A DNA stretch of 41,594 nucleotides from a virus: positions 1 to 41,594 of IMG/VR virus record IMGVR_UViG_3300024261_000065; one strand, given 5' to 3'. The position numbers and the translations under genes are program-made. Below the pieces are notes generated by a model. That model saw only the letters and a program-made list of their open reading frames with translations. It did not search any database and was not told the DNA's origin. Positions 1-5,638 of the stretch are shown one piece after another. Each line of letters begins with the position of its first letter. The first letter of the stretch is position 1.

Positions 1-1
1 A

Positions 2-148
2 GATGTTGATTATATTTTAGACGGAAATCATAGGTTGCAAAAAGCTTATGATTTAAGTAAAAATAATAAAAAATATGAAAATATTAAAGTTAGCGTATTA
101 GATTTGGATGATCCAAGAATTCCTGAAGAATTTGTAAGCATGTTTTGA
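2..148 (+). CDS. ParB-like nuclease-fold protein, C-terminal fragment
   Basis: An open frame enters from the left edge and ends at TGA 146-148, so only the last 48 residues are visible. They contain YILDGNHRLQKAYDL, which matches the DG-x-H-R motif of the ParB/sulfiredoxin-like fold, used in ParB CTPases, phage nucleases and DNA-modification partners. The fragment is too short to tell which subtype this is. The fold call is supported by the motif; the role is not. The gene lies upstream of the tagged-gene block and is followed by the first copy of a 32-bp GC-rich intergenic repeat. Confidence 0.6.
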   Translation, partial: DVDYILDGNHRLQKAYDLSKNNKKYENIKVSVLDLDDPRIPEEFVSMF

Positions 149-154
149 TTTGAC

Positions 155-186
155 TCGAGCTGGGTGTCTCTTGGGTCGCGACGTTT
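155..186 (+). repeat. 32-bp GC-rich intergenic repeat, copy 1
   Basis: It begins TCGAGCTGGGTGTCTCTTGG and ends GTCGCGACGTTT. It matches 922-953 at 29 of 32 positions, all three differences being G in this copy and A in the other. Both copies lie just after a stop codon and upstream of an AT-rich promoter-like stretch, and both are much richer in GC than their surroundings. No hairpin is conserved in both copies, so a simple terminator is not supported. A protein-binding site or a recombination remnant is possible. Confidence 0.6.
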
Positions 187-210
187 GTTTTAGATGAACT
201 TTATTTTGTG

Positions 211-230
211 ATTTGATTGAATATATAGAT
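211..230 (+). promoter_or_regulatory. Promoter-like TTTGAT..TATATAGAT motif
   Basis: This AT-rich string has TTTGAT followed by ATATATAGAT and lies 30 bp before the start of the tag-only ORF at 261. Very similar strings occur at 978-997, 3947-3964 and 4598-4615, three of the four lying 23-30 bp ahead of a tagged start codon. I infer a shared phage promoter; transcription has not been shown. Confidence 0.35.
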
Positions 231-260
231 TTGTATAGAAAATTAAACTGGAATTAACGT

Positions 261-320
261 ATGAATCGAAAAGATACAAAATTATTGGTTGATAGAATAC
301 GATTGGCCGCACATATATAA
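261..320 (+). pseudogene. Orphan N-terminal tag ORF (19 residues)
   Basis: ATG 261 opens a 19-codon frame, MNRKDTKLLVDRIRLAAHI, ending at TAA 318-320. It resembles the first residues of the protein at 548 (MKRNEYRLLVESWREVL) in length, charge pattern and the LLV(D/E) core. Its leader, ending GAATTAACGT before ATG, closely matches the leader of the gene at 2976 (GAGTTAACGT). The downstream sequence has no open frame. It looks like a tag whose cargo has been lost, or an empty cassette; a functional micropeptide cannot be excluded. Confidence 0.45.
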
Positions 321-547
321 AATATTTTTTAATATTTGTGTGAAAGAACAAGTCTGAATGTATTGTGTATAGAGAGAAACGTGTGTTAAATAGTTTTCAG
401 TGTGCAAAACTGTTTTTCTGGATTTTGTGAAAAAACTTCGGGAGAAATTTCGGAAAGCTTTTTGATATATAAAATAAAAAATTTTCGAGCGAGAAAAATC
501 TTGGTAAACTTTATATAATTAAACGTATTAAACAAGCGAGATTTAAA
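321..547 (+). other. Non-coding interval, weak hairpin
   Basis: About 230 bp without a convincing frame on either strand. A weak stem AGTTTT (392-397) / AAAACT (406-411) with an 8-base loop is followed by GTTTTTC and could be a poor intrinsic terminator. A second promoter-like string, TTTTTGATATATAAAATA, lies near 461-478, ahead of the gene at 548. I see nothing else in it. Confidence 0.3.
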
Positions 548-913
548 ATGAAAAGAAATGAATATAGGTTATTAGTTGAAAGTTGGCGTGAAGTTTTAAA
601 AGAAGATGATTCGAAAGAAGATGATTCGAAAGAAGATGACTTATATGCGCCTATAGAAGAGCCTGACCAGTTAGATAGAGGTCTGGATTATGTAGAATCT
701 CAAATAGATTACTTTAAAAAGTCGGATACTGAAAAGGAATTGATGTTGCAAAGATTTTGTGATATGTTTGGAGTGTCAAGAGAAGAGATTGAGGCATTTT
801 TGGAGAATGTATTATTTGATGCAGGACATAATGTGGAAGGAAAAGAATTCGATTCAGAGCAGACACCTGATGATATGCCTTTGGACGATGATTTAGATGG
901 TTATGATGGGTAG
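548..913 (+). CDS. Tagged acidic protein, function unknown
   Basis: A 121-residue, very acidic protein. The N terminus MKRNEYRLLVESWREVLKE is an amphipathic helix-like tag ending in an L-K-E tripeptide (residues 17-19), the same layout as in several neighbours and like a T4-type (I/L)xE prohead-protease site. It is followed by three tandem KEDDS-type units (about residues 18-31). A mid-region helix (about residues 60-90) and another acidic tail with DDMPLDDDLD follow. No enzymatic motif is seen. Its first residues match the large protein at 5639 (MKRSEYR). The high negative charge would suit a scaffold-like or DNA-mimic protein, but that is speculation. Confidence 0.75.
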   Translation: MKRNEYRLLVESWREVLKEDDSKEDDSKEDDLYAPIEEPDQLDRGLDYVESQIDYFKKSDTEKELMLQRFCDMFGVSREEIEAFLENVLFDAGHNVEGKEFDSEQTPDDMPLDDDLDGYDG

Positions 914-921
914 AGTTTTGG

Positions 922-953
922 TCGAGCTGGGTATCTCTTGAGTCACGACGTTT
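922..953 (+). repeat. 32-bp GC-rich intergenic repeat, copy 2
   Basis: It begins TCGAGCTGGGTATCTCTTGA and ends GTCACGACGTTT, matching 155-186 at 29 of 32 positions. It lies 8 bp after the stop of the gene at 548 and is followed by the promoter-like string at 978-997. The intergenic unit as a whole therefore appears duplicated, not just the core. Confidence 0.6.
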
Positions 954-977
954 ACTTCTGGTTGTTTTAATTTTGTA

Positions 978-997
978 TTTTGATATTATATATAGAT
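978..997 (+). promoter_or_regulatory. Promoter-like TTTTGATATTATATATAGAT
   Basis: A near copy of the strings at 3947-3964 and 4598-4615, 23 bp before the ATG at 1021. I infer a phage promoter feeding the metalloprotease-like gene. Confidence 0.35.
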
Positions 998-1020
998 TAT
1001 AGTATAAAGATAAGAGAATT

Positions 1021-2934
1021 ATGAATTACGATTTATTAAAAAGTTATATTGTATCGAGTCTTAATGAAGTAAGAGGCGATTTGGCAAGAGACGATAATTT
1101 TATTAAAGAGTTATGTTCAATTGCAGGTTTGATGTTTTACAAAAGTTATATTAGTAACATAGAAGAAACAACAGTAAATTATGAGTATAAAAGAGATCCT
1201 AATGCGGAAAAGAGTCATTTAAGACCGATTGATTGGAAAAGACATAAACATATTAAAACAATAAAAAAGTGTATTGATGAAGCTTTGGAAGAAAGTAAAG
1301 AAAAATTAACTAGTTTAAATAGTGAAAATATATTTTCTATTGATGATACAAGCAATGAACATTATAGGTTATTCAGAGACAACATACCTTATGATGAGTA
1401 TCATACCATTACAAATACAAGTAATAACAAAAGGTTTAGTATATTAATTTACGATACTGAAAGTTTGCCTTTTATAGAAAAAGGAACTAAAGGAAAAATA
1501 AAAAGATATGATTCAAAAAGAGAGGATCTTTTTGGAAAGCAAGATATTAAGATTCATAAATATCTTGCTTTGTCATTTATTAGTTCTGGCGGGTCAAGCA
1601 AAGAGGAGCGTAAAATGTTTGACTCGAATTCAACCGCGACTTATAGTCCACTTTATAGAAAAAGGTTTTTAAACAAACCTGAGTCTATCTTTGTAAGCAG
1701 TGTAAGATTGTTTTTTAATAATAAACATAATAGAAAATCATTTAAAGAATATATTGACACTCTAATTGGACTAACTTATACACATAGTAAAATGTGGGAT
1801 CATGAGTTGATTAAAAAATATATTTTAGACATAGTTTCAAGTAAAGAAAGTAATTCTTCCTTAGAAGCGATAAGAAATGATCTTAGTCATGAAATAGTTC
1901 ATATGAAACAATACTTAAATAGTTTTAAAATAACAAAATATGATAAAAGATTTTTAGGTACGCATAGAAGATATGGTTTACCAGAAGTTCCTTTTAAAAA
2001 GAAAATGTATAAAGATGAAAGTGAAGGAAATTACTGGAGCGTTGGTTCAAGAAACCCACATAGAAATTCTGTAAGACATGAGATGCAACCTATTGAATTT
2101 TATGCAAGACTTTCAGACGAGTGGGAAAATTTGAAAAAAAGAATTAACCCGAAATTTAAATATAATTTAATTTTTAATATTAATAAACAAAAAATTGTAT
2201 CATTAGAGGAAAGTGTTAATAAAGAAATAAATGAAATAATATTAGATTATAGAGAAGATTCATATTGGCTTAAGCATTTATTTAGCAGTGCAAGAAAACA
2301 TTCTAAAAAAGCAAAAACTTATTATAAGAAAGCAATTCAAGAATTATACAAGTTATCAATTGAACATGTAAATAAAGTTGAAAAAGAATTAATTGATCTA
2401 TACAGTAAAAACAAAGAAAAAGTTTTGTCAGATATTGAAAATAAAAAATATCATCATAGAGCTTTTTATATAACAAAAAATTACTTAGAAAAAATAAACA
2501 AAGTAGAACATTATTCTGAGGTAGAGGATTCAGATAGAATTTATTACCATAATATTAATAAAGATTCTGAAAATAAAAATAAAAAAGCAAAAGATTCTTA
2601 TGAATATTCAAGTATAATAGAGTGGACAAAGGAAGATGTTGAAAATGCTGCTAATAGTAAAGAACATAATTTATCTAAAATTATAGATGATGATGATTGC
2701 AGTGTCTGGTGGTTAGATGAAATGGAAGGAATTATTCCTGAGATTATATACATGTTGGACGAAGATTATTTGGCAGAGCATGCAAAAGAATTATTAATTG
2801 TAATTAGAGAATTAATTATAAAAAAAGATTTGATTACACACAATGAAGATAAAAATAAACTAAAAATTAAAGATTATATTAAAGACGAATATCCTGATGT
2901 TTTCCAGATATTGGCTTTGCCGACAGCTAATTAA
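1021..2934 (+). CDS. Tagged HExxH metalloprotease-like protein
   Basis: A 637-residue protein. It opens with MNYDLLKSYIVSSLNE, a short helix ending in L-N-E (residues 14-16), the pattern shared by the genes of this block. A zincin-type motif H290-E-I-V-H294 followed by MKQY lies mid-protein. About 60 residues later HEMQPIEFYARL (H353, E359) could supply a third metal ligand. The rest is lysine-rich and helical with long charged coiled-coil-like stretches (about residues 390-520). I infer a zinc metallopeptidase; family and substrate are unknown. It stands alone between intergenic regions of about 107 and 41 bp. A structural rather than catalytic role remains possible. Confidence 0.6.
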   Translation: MNYDLLKSYIVSSLNEVRGDLARDDNFIKELCSIAGLMFYKSYISNIEETTVNYEYKRDPNAEKSHLRPIDWKRHKHIKTIKKCIDEALEESKEKLTSLNSENIFSIDDTSNEHYRLFRDNIPYDEYHTITNTSNNKRFSILIYDTESLPFIEKGTKGKIKRYDSKREDLFGKQDIKIHKYLALSFISSGGSSKEERKMFDSNSTATYSPLYRKRFLNKPESIFVSSVRLFFNNKHNRKSFKEYIDTLIGLTYTHSKMWDHELIKKYILDIVSSKESNSSLEAIRNDLSHEIVHMKQYLNSFKITKYDKRFLGTHRRYGLPEVPFKKKMYKDESEGNYWSVGSRNPHRNSVRHEMQPIEFYARLSDEWENLKKRINPKFKYNLIFNINKQKIVSLEESVNKEINEIILDYREDSYWLKHLFSSARKHSKKAKTYYKKAIQELYKLSIEHVNKVEKELIDLYSKNKEKVLSDIENKKYHHRAFYITKNYLEKINKVEHYSEVEDSDRIYYHNINKDSENKNKKAKDSYEYSSIIEWTKEDVENAANSKEHNLSKIIDDDDCSVWWLDEMEGIIPEIIYMLDEDYLAEHAKELLIVIRELIIKKDLITHNEDKNKLKIKDYIKDEYPDVFQILALPTAN

Positions 2935-2975
2935 AGATATTTAGTTATAATATAGAATTAAACGAGAGTTAACGT

Positions 2976-3962
2976 ATGTTATTAGAAGTGTATATAAAAG
3001 ATTTCTTGTTAGAAATTATGAATTCTAGTGATGGGTCTGAAATTGGCGTTATTGGTGAGAAGTTAGATAAAGTGAGTAAGGATTTAAGAGCTCATTTAGA
3101 AAGTGATGATTATAGTGGGGGTATAGAAGATTTGCCTCATTATATTTATGGGGAGTTAGAGAATGTTGCATATAGTAATAAGCCGAGGATTGAGCTTTTA
3201 GATTCGGGTGCTTTTAGGAGTGGGTTTTCTATAAGCGGGAAGCTTTGGGTTTTAAAGATAGCAATGAACCCGATGGGCGCTGAAACTAATGGTAAAGAGA
3301 TAAAAATGTGTTTGGCTAAGGAACATAGTGGTGCAGCTTCAGATATATTTATTAAAGTTTTTGGGTATGATAGAGTCAATGAAAAGCCTTATTGGTATAT
3401 TTGTGAAAAAGTTAGACCTTTGAGTGACATTGAAGATATAACAATATTGAAGAACGTTTTTCCTACGTTTTGGAACGTGTTAGATCATGGTGACAAAAAT
3501 AGAGCAAAGAGTTCAGCAAAGAGTTTTAAAGAGTTTGTAGTTAGTACTATAATGATGTGTGTTTATATGACAAGGCTTCCTGAAATGAGGAGAAAGACAT
3601 ATCGTAAAGATGATGAAGAAAAGTATAGAGAGATGTTGATGTTTAACAGGAATTCTCCAGAAAGTCAAGGTAAAGAAGTTGCTAGTGACAAATTAAAAAA
3701 AGTTACTAGTAATTTTGATAATTCTGGTAAGTTAGATAGAATATTGCCAAAAATAAGTAATGTGATGTTTCATGATGCTGCTAGTAATTTTGCAAATGTT
3801 AAAGATATAGAAGATGTAATGTTTTATGAAGATTTTAAAAGATTATCAGCTGCTTTTGGTTATATTAGTACAAGTGATATGCATGACGATAACTTTGGAG
3901 TAAAGATTGTTGACAATCCTAGTCCAAGTGATATTGTTATATTAGATTTTGATATTATATAG
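2976..3962 (+). CDS. Tagged kinase-fold protein
   Basis: A 328-residue protein. The N terminus MLLEVYIKDFLLE has L-L-E at residues 11-13, the tag pattern of this block. The body fits the protein-kinase-like fold: a glycine-containing loop (GAFRSGF, 78-84), WVLKIA with K94 as the beta-3 lysine, NGKEIK with E108 as the helix-C acid, a hinge-like YICEKVRPL (141-149), a catalytic D301-M-H-D-D-N306, and LDFD (323-326) as the DFG-like metal site, which falls at the extreme C terminus. The D-x-H-x-x-N arrangement resembles the UbiB/ABC1 type more than the HRD type. Because it ends just after DFD it lacks any activation segment or large C-lobe, so an atypical or small-molecule kinase is more likely than a eukaryote-like one. 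The last codons overlap a promoter-like element. Confidence 0.6.
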   Translation: MLLEVYIKDFLLEIMNSSDGSEIGVIGEKLDKVSKDLRAHLESDDYSGGIEDLPHYIYGELENVAYSNKPRIELLDSGAFRSGFSISGKLWVLKIAMNPMGAETNGKEIKMCLAKEHSGAASDIFIKVFGYDRVNEKPYWYICEKVRPLSDIEDITILKNVFPTFWNVLDHGDKNRAKSSAKSFKEFVVSTIMMCVYMTRLPEMRRKTYRKDDEEKYREMLMFNRNSPESQGKEVASDKLKKVTSNFDNSGKLDRILPKISNVMFHDAASNFANVKDIEDVMFYEDFKRLSAAFGYISTSDMHDDNFGVKIVDNPSPSDIVILDFDII

Positions 3963-3977
3963 ATTTAGATTTTAAAG
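3935..3977 (+). repeat. 43-bp direct repeat, left copy
   Basis: Exact 43-bp match to 4586-4628. It spans the final codons of the kinase-like gene (LDFDII and stop), the promoter-like string TTTTGATATTATATAGAT (3947-3964) and the start of the leader. It brackets the Nudix gene together with the right copy. Confidence 0.9.
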
Positions 3978-4036
3978 GAATTGTATAAATGAAAATAACA
4001 GAAAATGATCTTAGGATCCTGATTAGAGAAGTATTA
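3973..4036 (+). repeat. 64-bp RBS-plus-tag repeat, left copy
   Basis: Identical to 4734-4797. It contains the ribosome binding site (AAAGGAATTGTATAA before ATG) and the first 16 codons (MKITENDLRILIREVL). The identity stops exactly where the Nudix body begins (codon 17), including at synonymous positions, so the copies are recent or are being homogenised. Confidence 0.95.
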
Positions 4037-4561
4037 GCGTTTAGTGTAAAGGGTAAAGTGATGAGAAAAAATCCTACATTTTGGGGAACCGCAGGTGCAG
4101 GTATTCTTTTTGTGTGTGAAGAAGATAATACCGTTTTCCTAATGCACAGATCGAGAGATGTGGAACAGCCAGGCACATGGGGTATTCCTGGAGGTTCTGT
4201 AAAAGGTGAGGGTTTTTATGACTCTGGAATGAGTGCTGAAAGACCCACCGACGCTACTTTTTGGAAAGGTGCAAAAAAAGAAACCAAAGAAGAATGTGGA
4301 GACTTACCCAACATGTCAAAGTCGGACATCATTGGATATATCGACTTTGTTTCGGGCAGCTTCATTTATCGAAACTTTATTGTGAGTTTGTCTCTTGAAG
4401 AAAAATTAGAATGGACATCTACAATTGAACTCAACTGGGAGAATGACACTTATGAGTGGATTTCTTTTGACGATGTAGATTCGTATAATCTGCACTTTGG
4501 TGTAGTCTATGTTTTAGATAACGATACCAATTTCCAAGATGCTTCTCAGTTAGATATCTGA
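3989..4561 (+). CDS. Tagged Nudix hydrolase
   Basis: A 190-residue protein: tag MKITENDLRILIREVL, then a Nudix domain from about residue 30. The Nudix box begins at GIPGGSVKGEG (65-75), has an insertion of roughly 17 residues (ERPTDATFW region) and resumes as AKKETKEECG (95-104), with K97 in place of the usual Arg and E98, E101, E102 kept as metal ligands. Nudix enzymes cleave nucleoside diphosphates linked to another group; the substrate is not predictable here. Codon use is less AT-biased than in flanking genes (for example CCC ACC GAC runs near 4244). The tag and RBS are identical to the next gene, and direct repeats flank the gene. The LNE cleavage-like site of the sister tag becomes LAF here, leaving only I-R-E (12-14). 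Confidence 0.85.
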   Translation: MKITENDLRILIREVLAFSVKGKVMRKNPTFWGTAGAGILFVCEEDNTVFLMHRSRDVEQPGTWGIPGGSVKGEGFYDSGMSAERPTDATFWKGAKKETKEECGDLPNMSKSDIIGYIDFVSGSFIYRNFIVSLSLEEKLEWTSTIELNWENDTYEWISFDDVDSYNLHFGVVYVLDNDTNFQDASQLDI

Positions 4562-4585
4562 GTCCACAAGTTCACTGAGTTGATA

Positions 4586-4628
4586 TGTTATATTAGATTT
4601 TGATATTATATAGATTTAGATTTTAAAG
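4586..4628 (+). repeat. 43-bp direct repeat, right copy
   Basis: Exact copy of 3935-3977, here non-coding: it carries a fossil of the last codons of the kinase-like gene plus the promoter-like string (4598-4615). About 105 bp of AT-rich, apparently empty sequence separates it from the second tag repeat at 4734. Confidence 0.9.
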
Positions 4629-4733
4629 TGAGTTGATTTATGATATTAACTATCATATTACATGTTTTTGTATAATTGAGTACACTTTAATCAAATTTAA
4701 TATAAAGTATATGTATATATAAATTAATATTTA

Positions 4734-4797
4734 TAAAGGAATTGTATAAATGAAAATAACAGAAAATGATCTTAGGATCCTGATTAGAGAAGTATTA
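4734..4797 (+). repeat. 64-bp RBS-plus-tag repeat, right copy
   Basis: Identical to 3973-4036. It provides the RBS and first 16 codons of the gene at 4750. Just upstream is TATATAAATTAATATTTATA, which could include a TATAAAT-type phage late promoter. Confidence 0.95.
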
Positions 4798-5073
4798 AAT
4801 GAAGTTGGTTCTGATTCTATTCACGTGTATAACAAGACTTCAAAGAGAATAAAAATAGGAGACATTTTTGAAGGTGATCCTATTAAAATTGGTGGTCAAG
4901 ATATTCAAGATAATCAATACTATAAAGTTATAGGTGAAGATGTTCATGAAGAAATTAAAGGGTCACGTTCAACTACATTTAATGTTATTTTAGGTGTAAT
5001 AGACGATGAAAATAATATGTCTGGTGAAGTGTATTACTTCAAGCCAGAAAGTATCTCTAAAATAGAAGATTAA
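4750..5073 (+). CDS. Tagged small protein, function unknown
   Basis: A 107-residue protein. Tag MKITENDLRILIREVL continues as NEVG, giving an L-N-E tripeptide at 16-18. The remaining ~88 residues look like a small beta-rich domain (alternating hydrophobics: IHVYN, RIKIGDIF, YYKVIG, FNVILGVI, GEVYYF). No known family is recognised. After the TAA stop the same frame stays open to 5178, which may be an old C-terminal extension. Confidence 0.75.
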   Translation: MKITENDLRILIREVLNEVGSDSIHVYNKTSKRIKIGDIFEGDPIKIGGQDIQDNQYYKVIGEDVHEEIKGSRSTTFNVILGVIDDENNMSGEVYYFKPESISKIED

Positions 5074-5178
5074 ATTAATAACCTTAATAACTATATTGGA
5101 ATATATTCTGAAGTAGTGAACTATATCGAAGATTTAGAAAAAGATTTAGGTTATAATATTTTGAGCATAGCTCTGTGA
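5074..5178 (+). pseudogene. In-frame continuation after the 4750 stop codon
   Basis: The frame of the upstream gene continues past TAA 5071-5073 for 34 more codons to TGA 5176-5178. It reads as a plausible helix (SEVVNYIEDLEKDLGYNIL) with normal codon use. There is no start codon or RBS of its own. It could be a former C-terminal part cut off by a stop mutation, or a readthrough extension. Support is weak. Confidence 0.25.
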
Positions 5179-5182
5179 TGTT

Positions 5183-5326
5183 TTAAACATTATTTAGTTT
5201 ATTTATAGTTTTATGTATTCTTATCATTTCATCTTCATCGAAACAATTTCTATTGATAGCTTCTTGGAGACATCTAATAAGAATGTTTATACAAGTTAAT
5301 TGTGTTTGTGTTATTGAGTAATGCAT
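5183..5326 (-). CDS. Possible 47-residue protein on the minus strand
   Basis: A minus-strand frame from ATG (5324-5326) to TAA (5183-5185). The C-terminal half (EAINRNCFDEDEMIRIHKTI) reads like the helical small proteins common in T4-like genomes, and it fills an otherwise empty interval. No strong ribosome binding site is visible, so it is tentative. Confidence 0.3.
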   Translation of the reverse strand: MHYSITQTQLTCINILIRCLQEAINRNCFDEDEMIRIHKTINKLNNV

Positions 5327-5361
5327 GATATTTATCATATAAGAGTTTTAGTGAGTTTACA

Positions 5362-5607
5362 ATGTTTAAGAAAATAATGTTATGTGTTGTATTTTTTGTT
5401 GCATCTGCAGTTTCTTGTAGTAGAACGTATAAGAAGATTGATGAGTCAAAGTCTGAGTGTGAGCAGATTTTGAATGTAGTAACTGATTGTATGGGATTAC
5501 ATCGTGGTGCATTTGATCATATTGCTAATTGTGGTGATGCGTCAATAGAAAGAATAAAACAGTTAAGAAATTGTGATGATATATTAAATTATTTAGAAAA
5601 TGATTAA
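5362..5607 (+). CDS. Small cysteine-rich lipoprotein
   Basis: An 81-residue protein. The N terminus MFKKIMLCVVFFVASAVSC is a typical signal sequence with a lipobox-like A-V-S-C, lipidated Cys expected at 19. The mature part has four more cysteines (in SECEQ, TDCMG, ANCGD, RNCDD) with spacing that suggests two disulfides, which fits a periplasmic or outer-membrane-anchored protein. It is the only protein here with a secretion signal instead of the tag. Phage lipoproteins such as T5 Llp block receptors against superinfection; that role is a guess from class. It supports a Gram-negative host. Confidence 0.7.
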   Translation: MFKKIMLCVVFFVASAVSCSRTYKKIDESKSECEQILNVVTDCMGLHRGAFDHIANCGDASIERIKQLRNCDDILNYLEND

Positions 5608-5638
5608 TATATTAGCTTAGAATTCAAGGATTAAATAA

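Noticed and set aside
155-186. GC-rich intergenic element as a tRNA, rho-independent terminator or short coding segment
   Set aside because: It does not fold into a cloverleaf, no stem is kept in both copies, and although it could be read in frame from the ParB-like gene, the second copy is in a different frame relative to its upstream gene.
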